64,000 bases of DNA, from positions 98,870,400-98,934,399 of the forward strand of contig CM043700.1 in the NCBI GenBank assembly GCA_023935145.1. The letters run 5' to 3'. This DNA is from Bretschneidera sinensis. Its lineage: Eukaryota > Streptophyta > Magnoliopsida > Brassicales > Akaniaceae. Numbering within the stretch: the stretch's first letter is position 1; every line of letters starts with the position of its first letter. A program made the position numbers and the translations under genes. Below, in pieces: positions 45,061-56,336 of this stretch. The notes beneath the pieces are model-generated. The model was not told the DNA's origin and did not search any database. It worked only from the letters and a program-made list of their open reading frames with translations.

Positions 45061-45700
45061 GGGGTCTCCTAAGCAAATGGCTTAGGTCTCTCTCTATCTT
45101 TTGGTAACTCCTTGAAGCTTGGTTTTCATTTCCATTCTCCTTTATCCTTTGACCCGGAAACAACAAAAACATCGAAAACATCATCAGGATAAAGTGAACT
45201 CTCAGAATCAGAAATACCAAGGAGATGCTCTAAAGATTCTGAATTTTTGCTCAAGTGAGCCTCCTTTGAGATCAGTGTGTCTATCATATAAGTATGATAG
45301 CAATCATCATCATCACGTGATTGTCTTTCGATGTTGAAAATGTTTACCTCTAGAGTCATGTTCTCAAAAGATAGCTTCATTAGACCGTTTGTACAATTAA
45401 TAATAGCGTTAGAGGTGGCAAAGAAAGGTTTTCCTAAAATGATTGGAACTTTAGACTGCATATCAACCATAGAATGAGTATCCAGAATGAGAAAATCAAC
45501 AGGTTAGTAGAACTTATCTATCTGTATCAGTACATCTTCGACTATCCCCCTTGGTTGCTTAGTCGACCGGTCGACTAACTGTAGTCCCACATATGTGGGT
45601 TTGATCTCTCCTAGACCCTGTTGCAAGTAGATAGTGTAAGGAATTAGGTTCACACTGGCTCCTAAATCCATCAAAGCTTGACTGATCTCATGAGTCTCAA
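45061..45700 (-). pseudogene. Athila-like protease region
   Basis: The frame 45470-45126 includes VPIILGKPFFATSNAIINC, the downstream fold motif (normally ILGRPFL) of the retropepsin. The upstream active-site DLGAS-type motif near 45670 is recognisable as a Gly/Ala/Ser-rich stretch beside a stop. The C-terminal part is acidic and merges with the RT linker. Confidence 0.7.
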
Positions 45701-45999
45701 TTTAACAGGTGATCGTGGGACACCCTGGGTCTTTATATTTGAGCGATGTCTTTTGCTCAATCACCGCACTCACTTACTCAGTCAAGAACATAGTCTTATT
45801 GACTTGATGCTTCCTTTTTATGGTGCACAGATCCTTGATCGCTTTTGCATAGGTTGGTACCTGTTTAATCACATGAAGCAAAGGTAAGTTAATCTTAACT
45901 TGTTTCAAATGTTCTAAGATCTCACCTTGTATTTCCAGATTTGTTTCCTTTTAGTCGGAGCTCTTGGGGAAAAGGGACTTGAATCGAAAATTTTTCATT

Positions 46000-47508
46000 T
46001 GGCTCATTCTTGGGGGCATTCTCCTGGGTGCTCGTGGTCGTCATCTGACTTGGTCCATCTAACACCTTACCACTCCGAGTAGTCATGGCATTGACCTCTG
46101 TGATATTTTGTGAATTTGAAGTAGAGGTTTGCCCCTTGGATTTGATTAAGGTTGAGATGGGAATTTACCTCGCTCTTGCACTATGAGAGAACTTGCTAGC
46201 TTAGTTATTTGATTTTTAATTTCCTTGTTCTCTTCCATTACCTGTGTCATAGAAGTTTCCAATCATCGAATAATTTTACCTTGTGACTCCATAATTGCGT
46301 TTAATTTTTCCTCTAAAGGGATTCTATTAGGTTGCACATTGTATGAGGTTGCAGGGTATGACACAGGTGGTTGTGCATATACGTGTGTGGGTTGGTTTGA
46401 GTTAGGCCTCCAGCTAAAGTTGAGGTGGTTACTCCAACCAAGATTATATGTATTGGAGAAAGGATTATAAGGCTTCCTGTAAATCCTTAAGGTGTTACAT
46501 TGTTGATCAAAAAGCCCTCTCATCTCTGCATAATTCGAGCAATCCTGAGCTAAATGTTCCATCCCCCACAGACGAAACAAACACCTTGTGACTCAACTCT
46601 TGCAACAGTATGCATGAGTCTACCATCTTGGGTCTTAAGTGCCTTTAACTCTTGAGTTACTCACTTTAATTTGGTTTTCATGCTATCCTCTTCCCTAAGT
46701 TGGTAGATCCCGACTGGTCTTGCTCTATTTGCGCTTTCAATAGCACTGGGCCCTGTCCAAGTGTGGGCCTTCTTAGCCAAGTCATTCAGATACTCAATTG
46801 CATCATCGGGGTCCTTTTGCATAAAATCCCCATTGCACAACATCTCTATGAATTGATGCTCTCTATTCGTAAGTCCCTTGTAAAAATGACTAACTACGCG
46901 CTAACTCTCGTACCTATGGTGTGGACACATATATTTAACAAATCCTTATACCTCTCCCATGCCTGATATAATGTTTGACTATCCTTTGGGGTAAAGGTTG
47001 AAATTTGTCTTCTTATACCATTGGTTTTGTGAAGTGGGAGGTATTTATTGAAAAATACTTGCATCATTTTTTCCCATTAACCTATGGACCTCGGCCGCAA
47101 AGAGTATAGCCAACTCTTTGCTTTGTCCTTCAAAGAAAAAGGAAAGAACCTAAGTTTAACCGAGTTAATAGCCTCAGGTCTGCCATGAAACATGGCCACC
47201 ACTTCCTTAAATTACCTAATGTGAACATAAGGGTTTTCACTTTCTAAATTGTGGAAGGTGGGTATCAATGCTATCATGCCCGGCTTGAAATCTGTATGTG
47301 GTGTGTTTGGAGGAAACATGATGCATGATGGTGTAGATGTGCGTGTGGGATGAAGGTAGTCATTTAGGGTCCTAACATGGTTATCTCCGTGATTGTTTAT
47401 GGTGTTAGTGCTTGTGTTTGAACCCGCTTCACTCCTAATGTAATTCGGTGGGTATTCATACTGAAGGATTCTAACCAATCGTCCGTCTTCGTCTCTATCC
47501 CAACGCAT
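46000..47508 (-). pseudogene. Athila-like gag, broken
   Basis: ATG 47508 (MRWDRDEDG) lies about 180 bp inside the primer site. The N-terminal half is disordered; ALIPTFHNLESENPYVHIR near 47212 begins the retrotransposon gag domain. Further parts are at 46843-46661 and 46580-46263, the latter holding a CCHC-like remnant (FRLWGMEHLAQDC, first Cys lost) and PYSNTYNxGW-type residues. Stops lie near 47210, 47080, 46660 and 46258. Confidence 0.8.
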
Positions 47509-47684
47509 ATACTACCAACACTCTTTTTATTTATTTGATTGATTTATTTATTTTTAATTATTAATTAATTTTTAATTAATTAATTTTTTTCTTGAATAAA
47601 AGAAAATAGAAAAATAAACTAAAGCTAGAATTACAAAGAAAGAGTTCGAAAAGCTAGTACCCGAAAACCTCTTTGTAGACTGAC

Positions 47685-47710
47685 GCTCTCCCAAGAAACA
47701 GCGCCAAAAT
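47685..47710 (-). other. Primer binding site of the Athila-like element
   Basis: On the - strand the site reads 'ttttggcgctgtttcttggg', close to the TGGCGCCGTTGCCGGGGA primer site used by Athila/Tat elements. It sits directly beside the LTR. Confidence 0.75.
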
Positions 47711-47711
47711 T

Positions 47712-49249
47712 TGAATTACGCCCAAATAGTACTATACGGTAGCAGCAGTATAGAATGAGTTGTCGATCCCACGAAGAGAACGCTCTACAATCAAAGTCTC
47801 AGGCAAAAAAATAATGGAAACAAAATTAAAAATTAATATTAAGAAAATGTTGAGAATTAAATGATACAACTGAATTAAGTGAAAGAAAATCTATAATGAG
47901 TAACACAAGGGTCCAAGAATCCCTCCTAAATTTCACAGCTTCAACTTGTATCAATTCAATAATTATAACTCAACTATGTATTTCACATCCCAAATACGTA
48001 ATTGAAAAATAATAGTGAAAGCACAAAAAATATTCTTTTGTAAATTATTATGAGAAATCCCCTTATTGTTTTTACAAGTAATGTAATGATCAATCATATA
48101 TGATATCCTAAATCGACGATATGTTCGAAGACAATAACGTAGTAAAGGACCGGTATATATAACTAATATACCAAAATCAATTGCATCCTAAATTCCACAC
48201 ATAAGATAAGCATGACTGAACTTATATGGAGAAAAAGAATAACAATCACCGGAGTTAAATAAAATCTATGGGAGAAGAAAATATAATTGTCTATCACATA
48301 AAAACATCAACTTCAATATTAAATAAAGGGAACAACTCAAAATAATTATTCAATGTTAAAAACACAAATACTGAATTAAATACAAGCCAAACCCCCTATG
48401 TCTAGGAGCTCATATCTTCGCCTTGGTTGAAACTTAGCCTAGCCGATAATACATAATCATAATAGCTTTCTTGAAATTAAATGTGTATCTCTTCAGCCCC
48501 CTATTCTCTGAGTCTAAAATCCTATATATAGCTATATGGAGATGGCTTTGTAGACAGAAAAGTCGCCATAGGGTTTCTGTTCAGGCCGTGTGCTTCTGCT
48601 GCTGTCCAGGCCCAGTTTTATTGTTGTCCAGGCCGTGCGTTTGCTGCTGTCCAGGCTTGATTCCTGCTGTCTAGAACTGGTCCGATTGTGTTGCTGTCTA
48701 GGCCATGCAAATCCCAAAAAAATCAGAATTTAATAGCTTATTGACTTTTGCCACGCTGAAATCACGCACAACCTGACATTTGTATACTAAAACTGCCATA
48801 ACTTTCTCTAGAAAAATCATATTTACGAGCCATAAAATTCTCCAAAAAATAGACATCCGGATCTTTCTAAGAATATATGGCTCATCTTCTGGTTCTTCCT
48901 GAATCAATACAGTTTAATCCGAAAAAATGACTGATCTTTACGGGCAATTCTGGCAATTTAGTGAAACTTCTTTTCACCATTTGCTAGTGACAACATGACT
49001 TAGAAAAATGCTCAATTTATCTTGAAAAATCTAGAAATGATGGATTTTGTTGCACTCCTCTTGGGAAACCCAGTTTCCCTACTTTGAACAGGTTTGGATG
49101 TTGTGGATTCTTTCGAACATATTTTTTATATATTTTTTGTTTAAGGCTTCTTTGTTTTTTTAAATCTGCAAAACACACTAAAACACAAAATTCTCCAAAG
49201 GACCACACTTGTCAGGAAATTAAATGAATAATCAAAATTAATTTCAACA
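47712..49249 (-). repeat. 5' LTR of the Athila-like element (1538 bp)
   Basis: It spans 'tgaattacgccc' (47712) to 'aatttcaaca' (49249), giving TG...CA ends. The U5 end contains 'gggatcgacaactcattc' on the - strand. A TATA box, 'tatatatagg' on the - strand, is at 48522-48531. An imperfect array of 'ctgctgtccaggcc' units lies at 48586-48705. Confidence 0.75.
48586..48705 (+). repeat. Imperfect 'ctgctgtccaggcc' repeat in the LTR
   Basis: About six units of variable length (20-30 bp), such as 'tgctgctgtccaggcccag' and 'tgttgtccaggccgtgcg'. It lies just upstream of transcription on the complementary strand. Confidence 0.8.
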
Positions 49250-49319
49250 AATGTATATAATTAACTCTATCTGAAGTGTATTTTCATGCCATAATAAATG
49301 GAACATAGAGTTCACCCAA

Positions 49320-50052
49320 AATCTTCATGATTGAGAATTAGAGGATCTTTATGCCTTCTTTGATATGCTCTATAGGGTGAGGATGGATCTTAGAAGCAAA
49401 GATAGCGTAATTGGGACCTAATGCCAAAATAGACTTTTTATGTTAAATATTTCTATAGAAGGCTTTCGGATAATCACTTGATGGATCTAATGCAAATTTT
49501 CCATGGAAAGTGATTTGGGAGACTTGTGTCTCCACTGAGATAGCTTTTTTTTTTTGTGCGTGGAATGTTACTTGGTGAAGGATATTGACTTTTGGATAAT
49601 TTATACGGGAAAGTCCATTCAGAATAGATGTTTTCTTTGCAAAGAGAATGCTGAGAGGGTGGAAAACCTTTTGTTGGGATGCCATTAGACTAGGAGGATT
49701 TGGAACTTGGCACTTTTGGTGATTGGTATTATGCGAGCTCATGTTGGTTTGGCTATAGATGTTTTATGGGCTTCATCAAGCATTTGAGCTTGCTAGGAAA
49801 ATAGGATGCTGATTGCGGTGAGTCTCTTTACTATTCTTTGGTTGATTTGGAACGAATGGAAGAGACTTTAATAAGATTGAAGGTTCAATTGAAGATATCA
49901 AGTGTAGATGGTTAAATACTTTGAATTTTTGGTGTAATGATAACTTTTTTGTAAATCAATATGAACTTCTTGAGTTCTTAGTTTTTGTCCTTAAGAATAT
50001 AGATGTAATGAGGTTGCATCCACTTGATTCCCATGTATATGATATTTATACT
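49320..50052 (+). mobile_element. 3' end of an L1-type LINE, with decayed zf-RVT domain
   Basis: In broken frames this reads FPWKVIWETC, ENLLLGCH, RIWNLALLVIG and TILWLIWNEW, the zinc-binding domain after the RT of plant L1 LINEs (normally FPWK.IW, CxxC, HLLLHC). The A-rich tail 'ctttttgctgataaaaaaa' is found at 59533-59551, on the far side of the Tat element. The LINE is thus 5'-truncated (as LINEs usually are) and later split by the Gypsy insertion. The Athila LTR ends about 70 bp upstream. Confidence 0.75.
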
Positions 50053-50564
50053 TGATGTAGTAAATAATTCACTTTCCAGTAGCTTGGCGACACGTGGATA
50101 ACTCCCCCTCCAATGACAGAATGATATGTGTCTGCGTCAATAACGGGCACGTAACAGAGCAGATGACGAAGCCCTAATCATTCATAGACCTCTCACATGC
50201 AAAAATGGAAGCAAGATTTCATGGACTGCACCAACCCTGAACATGCAATAAGACTCCTCAAAAGAAAAGGGGGACCTCAGGGATCGCGTCGTCCTGAGTA
50301 CATGATGAAATTGCTCCCTGAACCACTAGAAAAAGTCCAAGGTACGTAGATCTCAACACAGTTCAAGTTAATTAAAAAAAATATCACCATTAATACTAAA
50401 ATTCTCTCCATTTTCCCAAAACCTTGCATTAACAAAGGTATCAGAGAGTCTTCAAAGGTACCACCCCCATTTTCCTCCGGTGACTCTTTGGTCCGTCACT
50501 CTTTCTTTACGTATGCCTTGAAATTCTAAACCTCCAGCTCAGTAGCAGATTTTTGGCATCAACA
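50053..50564 (+). repeat. 5' LTR of the Tat element
   Basis: 512 bp, from 'tgatgtagtaaataattc' to 'tggcatcaaca'. It differs from the 3' LTR (515 bp) by scattered substitutions and a few short indels, which I estimate by eye at around 10 percent. Confidence 0.95.
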
Positions 50565-50566
50565 GA

Positions 50567-50584
50567 TTTGCGCCATTTGTGGGA
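50567..50584 (+). other. Primer binding site of the Tat element
   Basis: 'tttgcgccatttgtggga' follows the LTR by two bases and resembles the TGGCGCCGTCTGTGGGAA site (Arg tRNA) used by RIRE2-like elements, with a few mismatches. Confidence 0.75.
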
Positions 50585-50643
50585 AATACCAATCTCTCGC
50601 TAACCAGTAGAAATTAAGAAATCCAAAGAATTCATTTGTTGCC

Positions 50644-52300
50644 ATGCCGCCTAGAAACACCACTAAGAATACCGGCAAGGGAATCGTCGGAACCAATGCC
50701 GCACCTACACAAAACAATACTTATAGCCAGCAGTCTGGCTCAAGGTTCTCTACTGTGTCTGAACACATGACCTCTAGCTGTGACCCACGAACTCTTCCGG
50801 GAATGCAACATCCTCGCCGTATGGAGACGGATCCTCCTGAAGATACTAGAGGAGCCCCCTCAATGCACCCCGCTATTCCAATAATTCAAGCAAAGTTCCT
50901 AGAGCTCTCCCATTTGGTGATGAACCTGACTGCGGAGGTCCAAAAAAGAGGTCGACAGCTCTCACCCCCATATCTTCACTGTGCTTCTAAGCGAACTAGC
51001 CCCCTCAATGACGGGCTCCTCATCGACAGTCGTTCCATGCAAAATCTTTACCATCTCGTGCCAGTAGATCTAGAGAAGGCTTATCTCTAGAAGCAACCTC
51101 GACCTGGATAAATGGATCGAGGAGATGGAAAATAAAATCAACGAAGCCTTCAAATGCCGAAATCATAACATCCTGGATGAACTCAGTGTCCAAGACCCAC
51201 CATTCACATAAGAAGTTCTCGAAGCTCCACTTCCACCAAATTTATGGATGCCACAAATCAAGCCCTACAACGGCTCGACAGATCCTTTGGATCACCTATA
51301 ACATTATAAGACCACCATGATGATGCATCGACATTCCGATCCTATGATATGCAGAGTGTTTCGCTTGAAACTTGAAAAAGTTATCGACACGTGGTATTCC
51401 CGGCTGAAGCTAGGAAGCACAGGCACCTTCAAGGAGCTTAGCGATGCCTTTGCTTACCACTTCACCTAAGAAGACCTCGAAAAGCTTTTTCAAAATTGAG
51501 GGGAAAAGCTTTGAGTCTACATCTCAAGGTTCAACACTGCTGCATGGGAGATCCTTGATCTCGATCCTAACGTTCAGATATTGGCATTCAAAAATGGATT
51601 GAGATTTGAAATCTTCAGCTCTAAGCTTACCAGGCAATCACCTAAAGACATGAACGAGGTCTTGACCCGAGTAGAGAAATGCATGCTAGTAGAAGATGAT
51701 CAAGCTTTTTGAAGAGAAAATGAAAGGGAAACACAAAAGAAGAGGAAAGACACCAGCGATCCTCAAGTTGAGACAACCAAAAAACATCACCACAAAGGTA
51801 GATATAAGGCCACCACTCGTTTTGAAAGTTTCACTCCTCTCAACGCATCCAGGACCAATATCCTAATGTAGGTTTAGGATAGGGCAATCCTTCGATGGCC
51901 CCCGAAGTTGTAGCGCCTTAATGAGGATTAGAGCAAGTGGTGTCGATTCCATAAAAACCATGGGCATGAAATTGAAGTGCCATGCTCTAAAGCAATAGAT
52001 TGAGGCCCATATCAACGGAAGGTACTTAAAAGAGTTTACTGGATCGTGGCAAGAAGGAATGCTCAATCGATCCAGGAAGAGTCCCGAACGTCCCTTTAGT
52101 CAAAATCAAGAGTGTCGAGCTTCCCAGAAGAGTCCGAAGCAGAACTGAGAGGAACCTGACCAGGGAGGCCAAAAAGTCATAGTCACTAGAATTATTAAAA
52201 CAATCTGTGGTAGACCAACATTCGGAGACAACTCTGGGCAGAATAGGAAAGCATACACCAGGTCTGTAGCTTACTTCAGTGGGCCTCATAAGTGAAGAAA
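50644..52300 (+). pseudogene. Tat gag, broken
   Basis: ATG 50644 (MPPRNTTKNT) opens 148 codons of a basic, low-complexity N-terminus to a stop at 51088-51090. The gag domain then continues at about 51240-51700 (PYNGSTDPLDHLEHYKT, WYSRLKLGSTGTFKEL, KNGLRFEIFSSKL) with stops near 51469 and 51498. A CCHC-like remnant, WCRFHKNHGHEIEVPC, lies near 51930. Typical Tat gag is about 500-600 residues, which fits the span. Confidence 0.85.
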
Positions 52301-52760
52301 GACAAACCAGACAATCTTATTCACGGATGATGATCTGGACGGAGTACAAACCCCGCACGATGATTCCATGGTAGTTTCCCTCCTTATAGCCAAACACGAC
52401 ATTAGACGCATCTTGGTGGATAACGAGAGTTTGACGGACATTTTATTCTATGATACTTTTCAGAAGATGCAGTTAAAAGATAGTTAGTTGGAGCCGATCT
52501 CCACCCTGCTATACGGCTTCTCGGGGGCTCTGGTGCTCATAAAAGGCATCATAGTTCTTCCAGTCACAGCGGGGATGGCTCAACGGACTACCACTGTACA
52601 TACTACTTTTCTGGTAGTCAAACGATCGTTGTCTTACAATGTGATTCTCGATAGACCCACGCTCAACAAACTGGAGGTGGTTGTTTCTACCTACCATTTG
52701 AAAATGAAGTTTCTCACTCATGATGGAGTGGGGAAAGTCAAAGGGGATTAGCAAGTCTCT
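52301..52760 (+). pseudogene. Tat protease
   Basis: Retropepsin-type. The active-site stretch near 52420 reads VDNESLTDILF, where the family usually has VDNGSSADIL, so the Gly after Asp is lost. The fold motif YNVILDRPTLNKLEVVVS at 52640-52700 is clear. One stop lies near 52485. Confidence 0.85.
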
Positions 52761-52818
52761 AGGTCCTGTTATCTAAACATGTGAGAAGTGGAAAAAGAAC
52801 TGAGGTTTTGCCTCTTGA

Positions 52819-53849
52819 GTGGAAAACTTTAGAGATGAGGTCAAAACCCCGCGTGGCCAACCCATGAAGGAACTAACCTTTGTCTTACTTAGTGAATACA
52901 TCTCCAGAATAGTCCAAATTGGCTCCGGTCTCCCTGAGAATCTCAAAGAATCACTTATCTCTATTCTTCGGAGGAATCAAGACTTGTTTACGTGGTTAGC
53001 CTCGGATATTCTTGGGATTAGACTTAAGGTCATCGTGCACCGGCTAAATGTGGACCTAAGTCGCAAGCTAGTTAATCAGAAAAAAAGATCTTTTGCCCCC
53101 GAGCGACAAGCTGCTATCAGAACCGAAGTTGATAAACTACTCGCGATAAACTTTATCCTAGAAACGGACTATCCTGACTGGGTGTCCAATGTGGTGATGG
53201 TTAGGAAACCCAATGGTAAGTGGAAAATCTATATTGACTTCATAGATCTAAATAAGGCCTGTTCGAAAGACAGTTTTCCTTTTCCACGGATTGATCAGCT
53301 GGTTGATGCCACCTCAAGGACGCCTATTCAGGCTACAACCAGATCCTCATGCATGAGCCTAACCAAGAAAAAACAGCATTTGTCACTGATCAAGGGCTGT
53401 ACTGTTACAAAGTCATGTTGTTTGGGCTCAAAAACGCCGAGGAAACTTATCAGAGGTTGGTGAATAAGATCTTTCGTGAGCAGATTGGAATAAGTATGGA
53501 AGTTTATGTGGATGACATATTGGTTAAGATTTTCAAAGCTAAATACCACAACTCCGACCTAGAAGAGGCATTCAAGGTGCTTCGGCATTACTGGATGAAA
53601 CTGAACCCTACGAAATGCGCATTCAGAGTCACTGAAGGGAAGTTCCTTGGTTTTGTGGTCACACAAAGAGGAATAAAAGCTAACCCAGAGAAGATCAAGG
53701 CTATTCTTAGTATGACCCCTCATTGGATGGTAAAGGAAGTGCAAAGGTTGACCGAACGTGTAGCGACACTCAGTCGTTTCGTATCAAAATTTGCAGAGAA
53801 GTGTCTCCACTTCTTCAGAGCCATTACAAAGGTAAAAGACTTTATCTAG
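52819..53849 (+). pseudogene. Tat reverse transcriptase, frameshifted
   Basis: The first part (52819-53318) reads VHRLNVDLSRKLVNQKKR, WVSNVVMVRKPNGKWKIYID and LNKACSKDSFPFPRIDQLVD. A deletion of a few tens of bases near 53318 removes the middle of the conserved box that precedes DAYSGYNQI and shifts the frame. The second frame (53319-53849) keeps that Asp, then FGLKNAEETYQRLVN and the catalytic YVDD at 53505-53516, followed by KCAFRVTEGKFLGF. Both catalytic regions survive, but on different frames. Confidence 0.9.
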
Positions 53850-54350
53850 ACTGAAGACTATCAGAAAGCCTTTGAAGAGCTGAAAGAATATCTGAGTTCT
53901 CCCCCGCTTCTGACCAAACCTATTATAAGAGAGGAAATCTTCCTATATTTATTGGTTAGGTAAGAAGTAGTGGCCTTTGTTTTGATTCAGGAAGACATGG
54001 ATGTCCAGAAACCCGTGTACTACGTTAGCAAAGTTCTCCTTGATACAAAGGTATGGTATTTCTCGATAAAAAAAGATGGTGCATATCCTCTTAATCATAG
54101 CTCAGAAACTTCGACCGTATTTTCAAGCACACACTATAGTCCTCTTGATAGATTAGCTGTTGAGACAAGTACTTCATAAGCCGAACATTTCAGGGAGAAT
54201 GGTCAAGTAGTCTATAGAGCTCGGAGAGTTCAACATCCAGTACAACCCCCGAAAAGCCATCAAGGCTCAAGCTCTCATAGATTTCATTGTAGAGGCAATG
54301 CTCTAGGCGGGTCCGAGCAAAACAATAGAACCAGAGATAGTCGAGTAAAT
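53850..54350 (+). pseudogene. Tat first RNase H region, broken
   Basis: EELKEYLSSPPLLTKPI begins it; VVAFVLIQEDMDVQKPVYYV and SKVLLDTKVWY follow, as in Gypsy RNase H. A stop at 53849 and one at 53961 break the start. The frame shifts near 54100 and a short stretch ending KAIKAQALIDFIVE links to the next domain. Confidence 0.85.
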
Positions 54351-54797
54351 TCCACAGTGGACTCTTCACTTAGATGGCTCCTTAAAGACAAAGAGAGTGG
54401 AGCAGGGCTCATCCTTTGCAGTTCGGATGGATTCATCATTGAATATGCTTTAAGATTTGGGTTCAAAGATTCCAATAATAAAGCAGATTATGAGGCATTA
54501 CTCGCCGGAATTAAGTTAGCAAAAGCACTGGCCGCTGAAGCCTTGGACACGTACAATGACTTACAACTGGTGGTAAATCAGATGAATGGTGAATTTGAAG
54601 CTTGGGGTAAGAAGATTGCTCGGTATCTTAAGAAGGCTAAAGAACTTGCCACTATATTTAGAGTATTCTGGATAACTCAGGTTTCTCGTGCAGAGAATTC
54701 AAAAACTGATGCTCTAGCCCGACTCGCCTCATTTTGGCAGACCAAGCTAACCCAAGCTGTATACCTTGAGACTCTCGCCAACCAGAGCATTGATTAA
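54351..54797 (+). pseudogene. Tat second, archaeal-type RNase H
   Basis: The reading frame is open for about 146 codons. HLDGSLR at the start holds the first Asp. NKADYEALLAGIKLAKAL near 54480 carries the Glu, with Ala-Asp where the family has EAEY. LQLVVNQMNGEFEAWGKKIA near 54570 and VSRAENSKTDALARLAS near 54700 hold the remaining acidic residues. A second RNase H of this type is a hallmark of Tat elements and is thought to have been acquired separately from the ancestral one. Confidence 0.88.
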
Positions 54798-56030
54798 GTA
54801 CCTATATTGCTAGTGACCGAAGGATAGACGTAGGTAGACCTGATTCTCCAGTATTTACGTGATGGCCAGCTTCCTGAGCAAAAGAGTAAAGCCAGAAAAC
54901 TTATCTTCTGCGCTTCCCGATACACAGTCATAGATGAATAGTTGTACAAAAAAGGTCTCACGACGCCTTATTTGAAGTGTTTCAGGCCTACTGAGGCAGA
55001 TTACACTCTTTGGTAGGTTCACGAAGAGATATGTGAGAATCACTTGGGAAGTTGAGCATTGGCTTTCAAAGTGCTTCGCCAATGATAGTACTGGCCCAAA
55101 ATGCAGAGAGATGCCACAGAATTGGTCAAGAAATGCAGAAGCTGTTAGTATTACTCATCTCTCTTACCTTGATCACCAGCCCACTTCCTTTCGCCATGTG
55201 GAGAATGAATCTCCTTGTTCTTTTCACTGGGGCACTCAGTCACAGAAAACATCTTATCGTAGCAATAGATTACTTCACCAAGTGGGTTGAAGCAAAACCA
55301 TTCGCTAGTATAACGGATCATAAAGCTCGAGGTTTTGTCTAGAAGTCTATAGTGTGTTAGTTCAGCATACCCTAGATACTGGTCACTGATAACAGTAAAC
55401 AGTTTGACAATTCTCAGTTCAAGTCATTCTGTGAAGAGCTTCGCATTGAGCATCGATTCTCTTCCGTAGGCTAATGGGCAAGCCAAAGTGACCAATGAGA
55501 CACTCTTGTAGGGCATCAAGAAAAGACTAGACAAAGCTGACAAACAGTGGATCAACCATCTTCTGAACATACTGTGGGCTTATCGAACCACCACTCGAAC
55601 CCCTACGGGAGAAACCCATTTCTTCATGACATGCGGCTCCGAAGCAGTCATCTCTTTAGAGATTAAGGTGCCCTCGTTGCGAGTACAAAATTTTGAGCAA
55701 GCCAACAATGAAGAAGCTCTATGGATGAATGCCAACCTTATAAACGAAGCCCAAGATAAAGCTCAAATTCGGCTAGCCGTTTATCAACAAAGAGTAGCTA
55801 GGTATTACAACTCTCGAGTATGAGAGAGAAACTTTAAGCTATATGATCTCGTTCTAGGAAAAAATTGAAATGTTTCATCTCAAGAAACGGGAAAGCTCGT
55901 CCCAAACTAGGAAGGCCCATATCACATTAAGAGGGTTTACTGAGCTGGCACTTTTGAGTTTGAAGAGTTGAATGGCAAGCCCATTCCTCACACTTGGAAT
56001 ATGAGAACCTCCACAAATTTTATCAATAAT
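54798..56030 (+). pseudogene. Tat integrase, broken
   Basis: Starts after a stop at 54795. The zinc-binding part includes VHEEICENHLGS and RCHRIGQEMQKL. The core is in several frames: ITDHKARGF, TRPTGETHFFMTCGSEAVIS and QWINHLLNILWAYRTTT near 55540-55650. The C-terminal part reads NLINEAQDKAQIRLAVYQQR. Stops lie near 54824, 54939, 55013, 55340, 55508 and 55822. The family motif LxYGSEAVIPVE is clear (CGSEAVISLE). Confidence 0.87.
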
Positions 56031-56336
56031 ATATGCCCTTCAAGTTCTATGCTTCGCATGAGTCAACAATGTAACTTGTGAACGCTTCGGTTATCAATGA
56101 AATAACCTTATCATTCCCCTACTACACTTTATTTTCCAAGTTACCTCATCTCGGCCTCTCTCACCGATAACAATGAAAAAAAATAAAAGTTTGCAAAGGG
56201 CGACAAAATGAAAGAAAGAAATTTCATTAAGCAATATAATTTCTTAGGGAGGCACTATCGGCCTCAAACTACAAAGAAGAAAAAGAAGAAAAAACTACAA
56301 AAAAGAAGAAGAAGAAGTCCTTAAGGGTCAACCTTA

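Larger units (their letters stand above)
43653..49249 (-). mobile_element. Gypsy retrotransposon, Athila-like, internally deleted
   Basis: On the - strand it has a 5' LTR (47712-49249), a primer site, gag from 47508, protease, RT and only the C-terminal tail of integrase. RNase H and most of integrase are gone through a clean deletion near 44076. No 3' LTR is visible to the left. Protein motifs (RT YRKLN and CPFGTYAF, integrase tail RNDAYDNSKIYK) and a GGCGC-type primer site point to the Athila branch. The RT catalytic motif is broken, so it is inactive. Confidence 0.87.
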
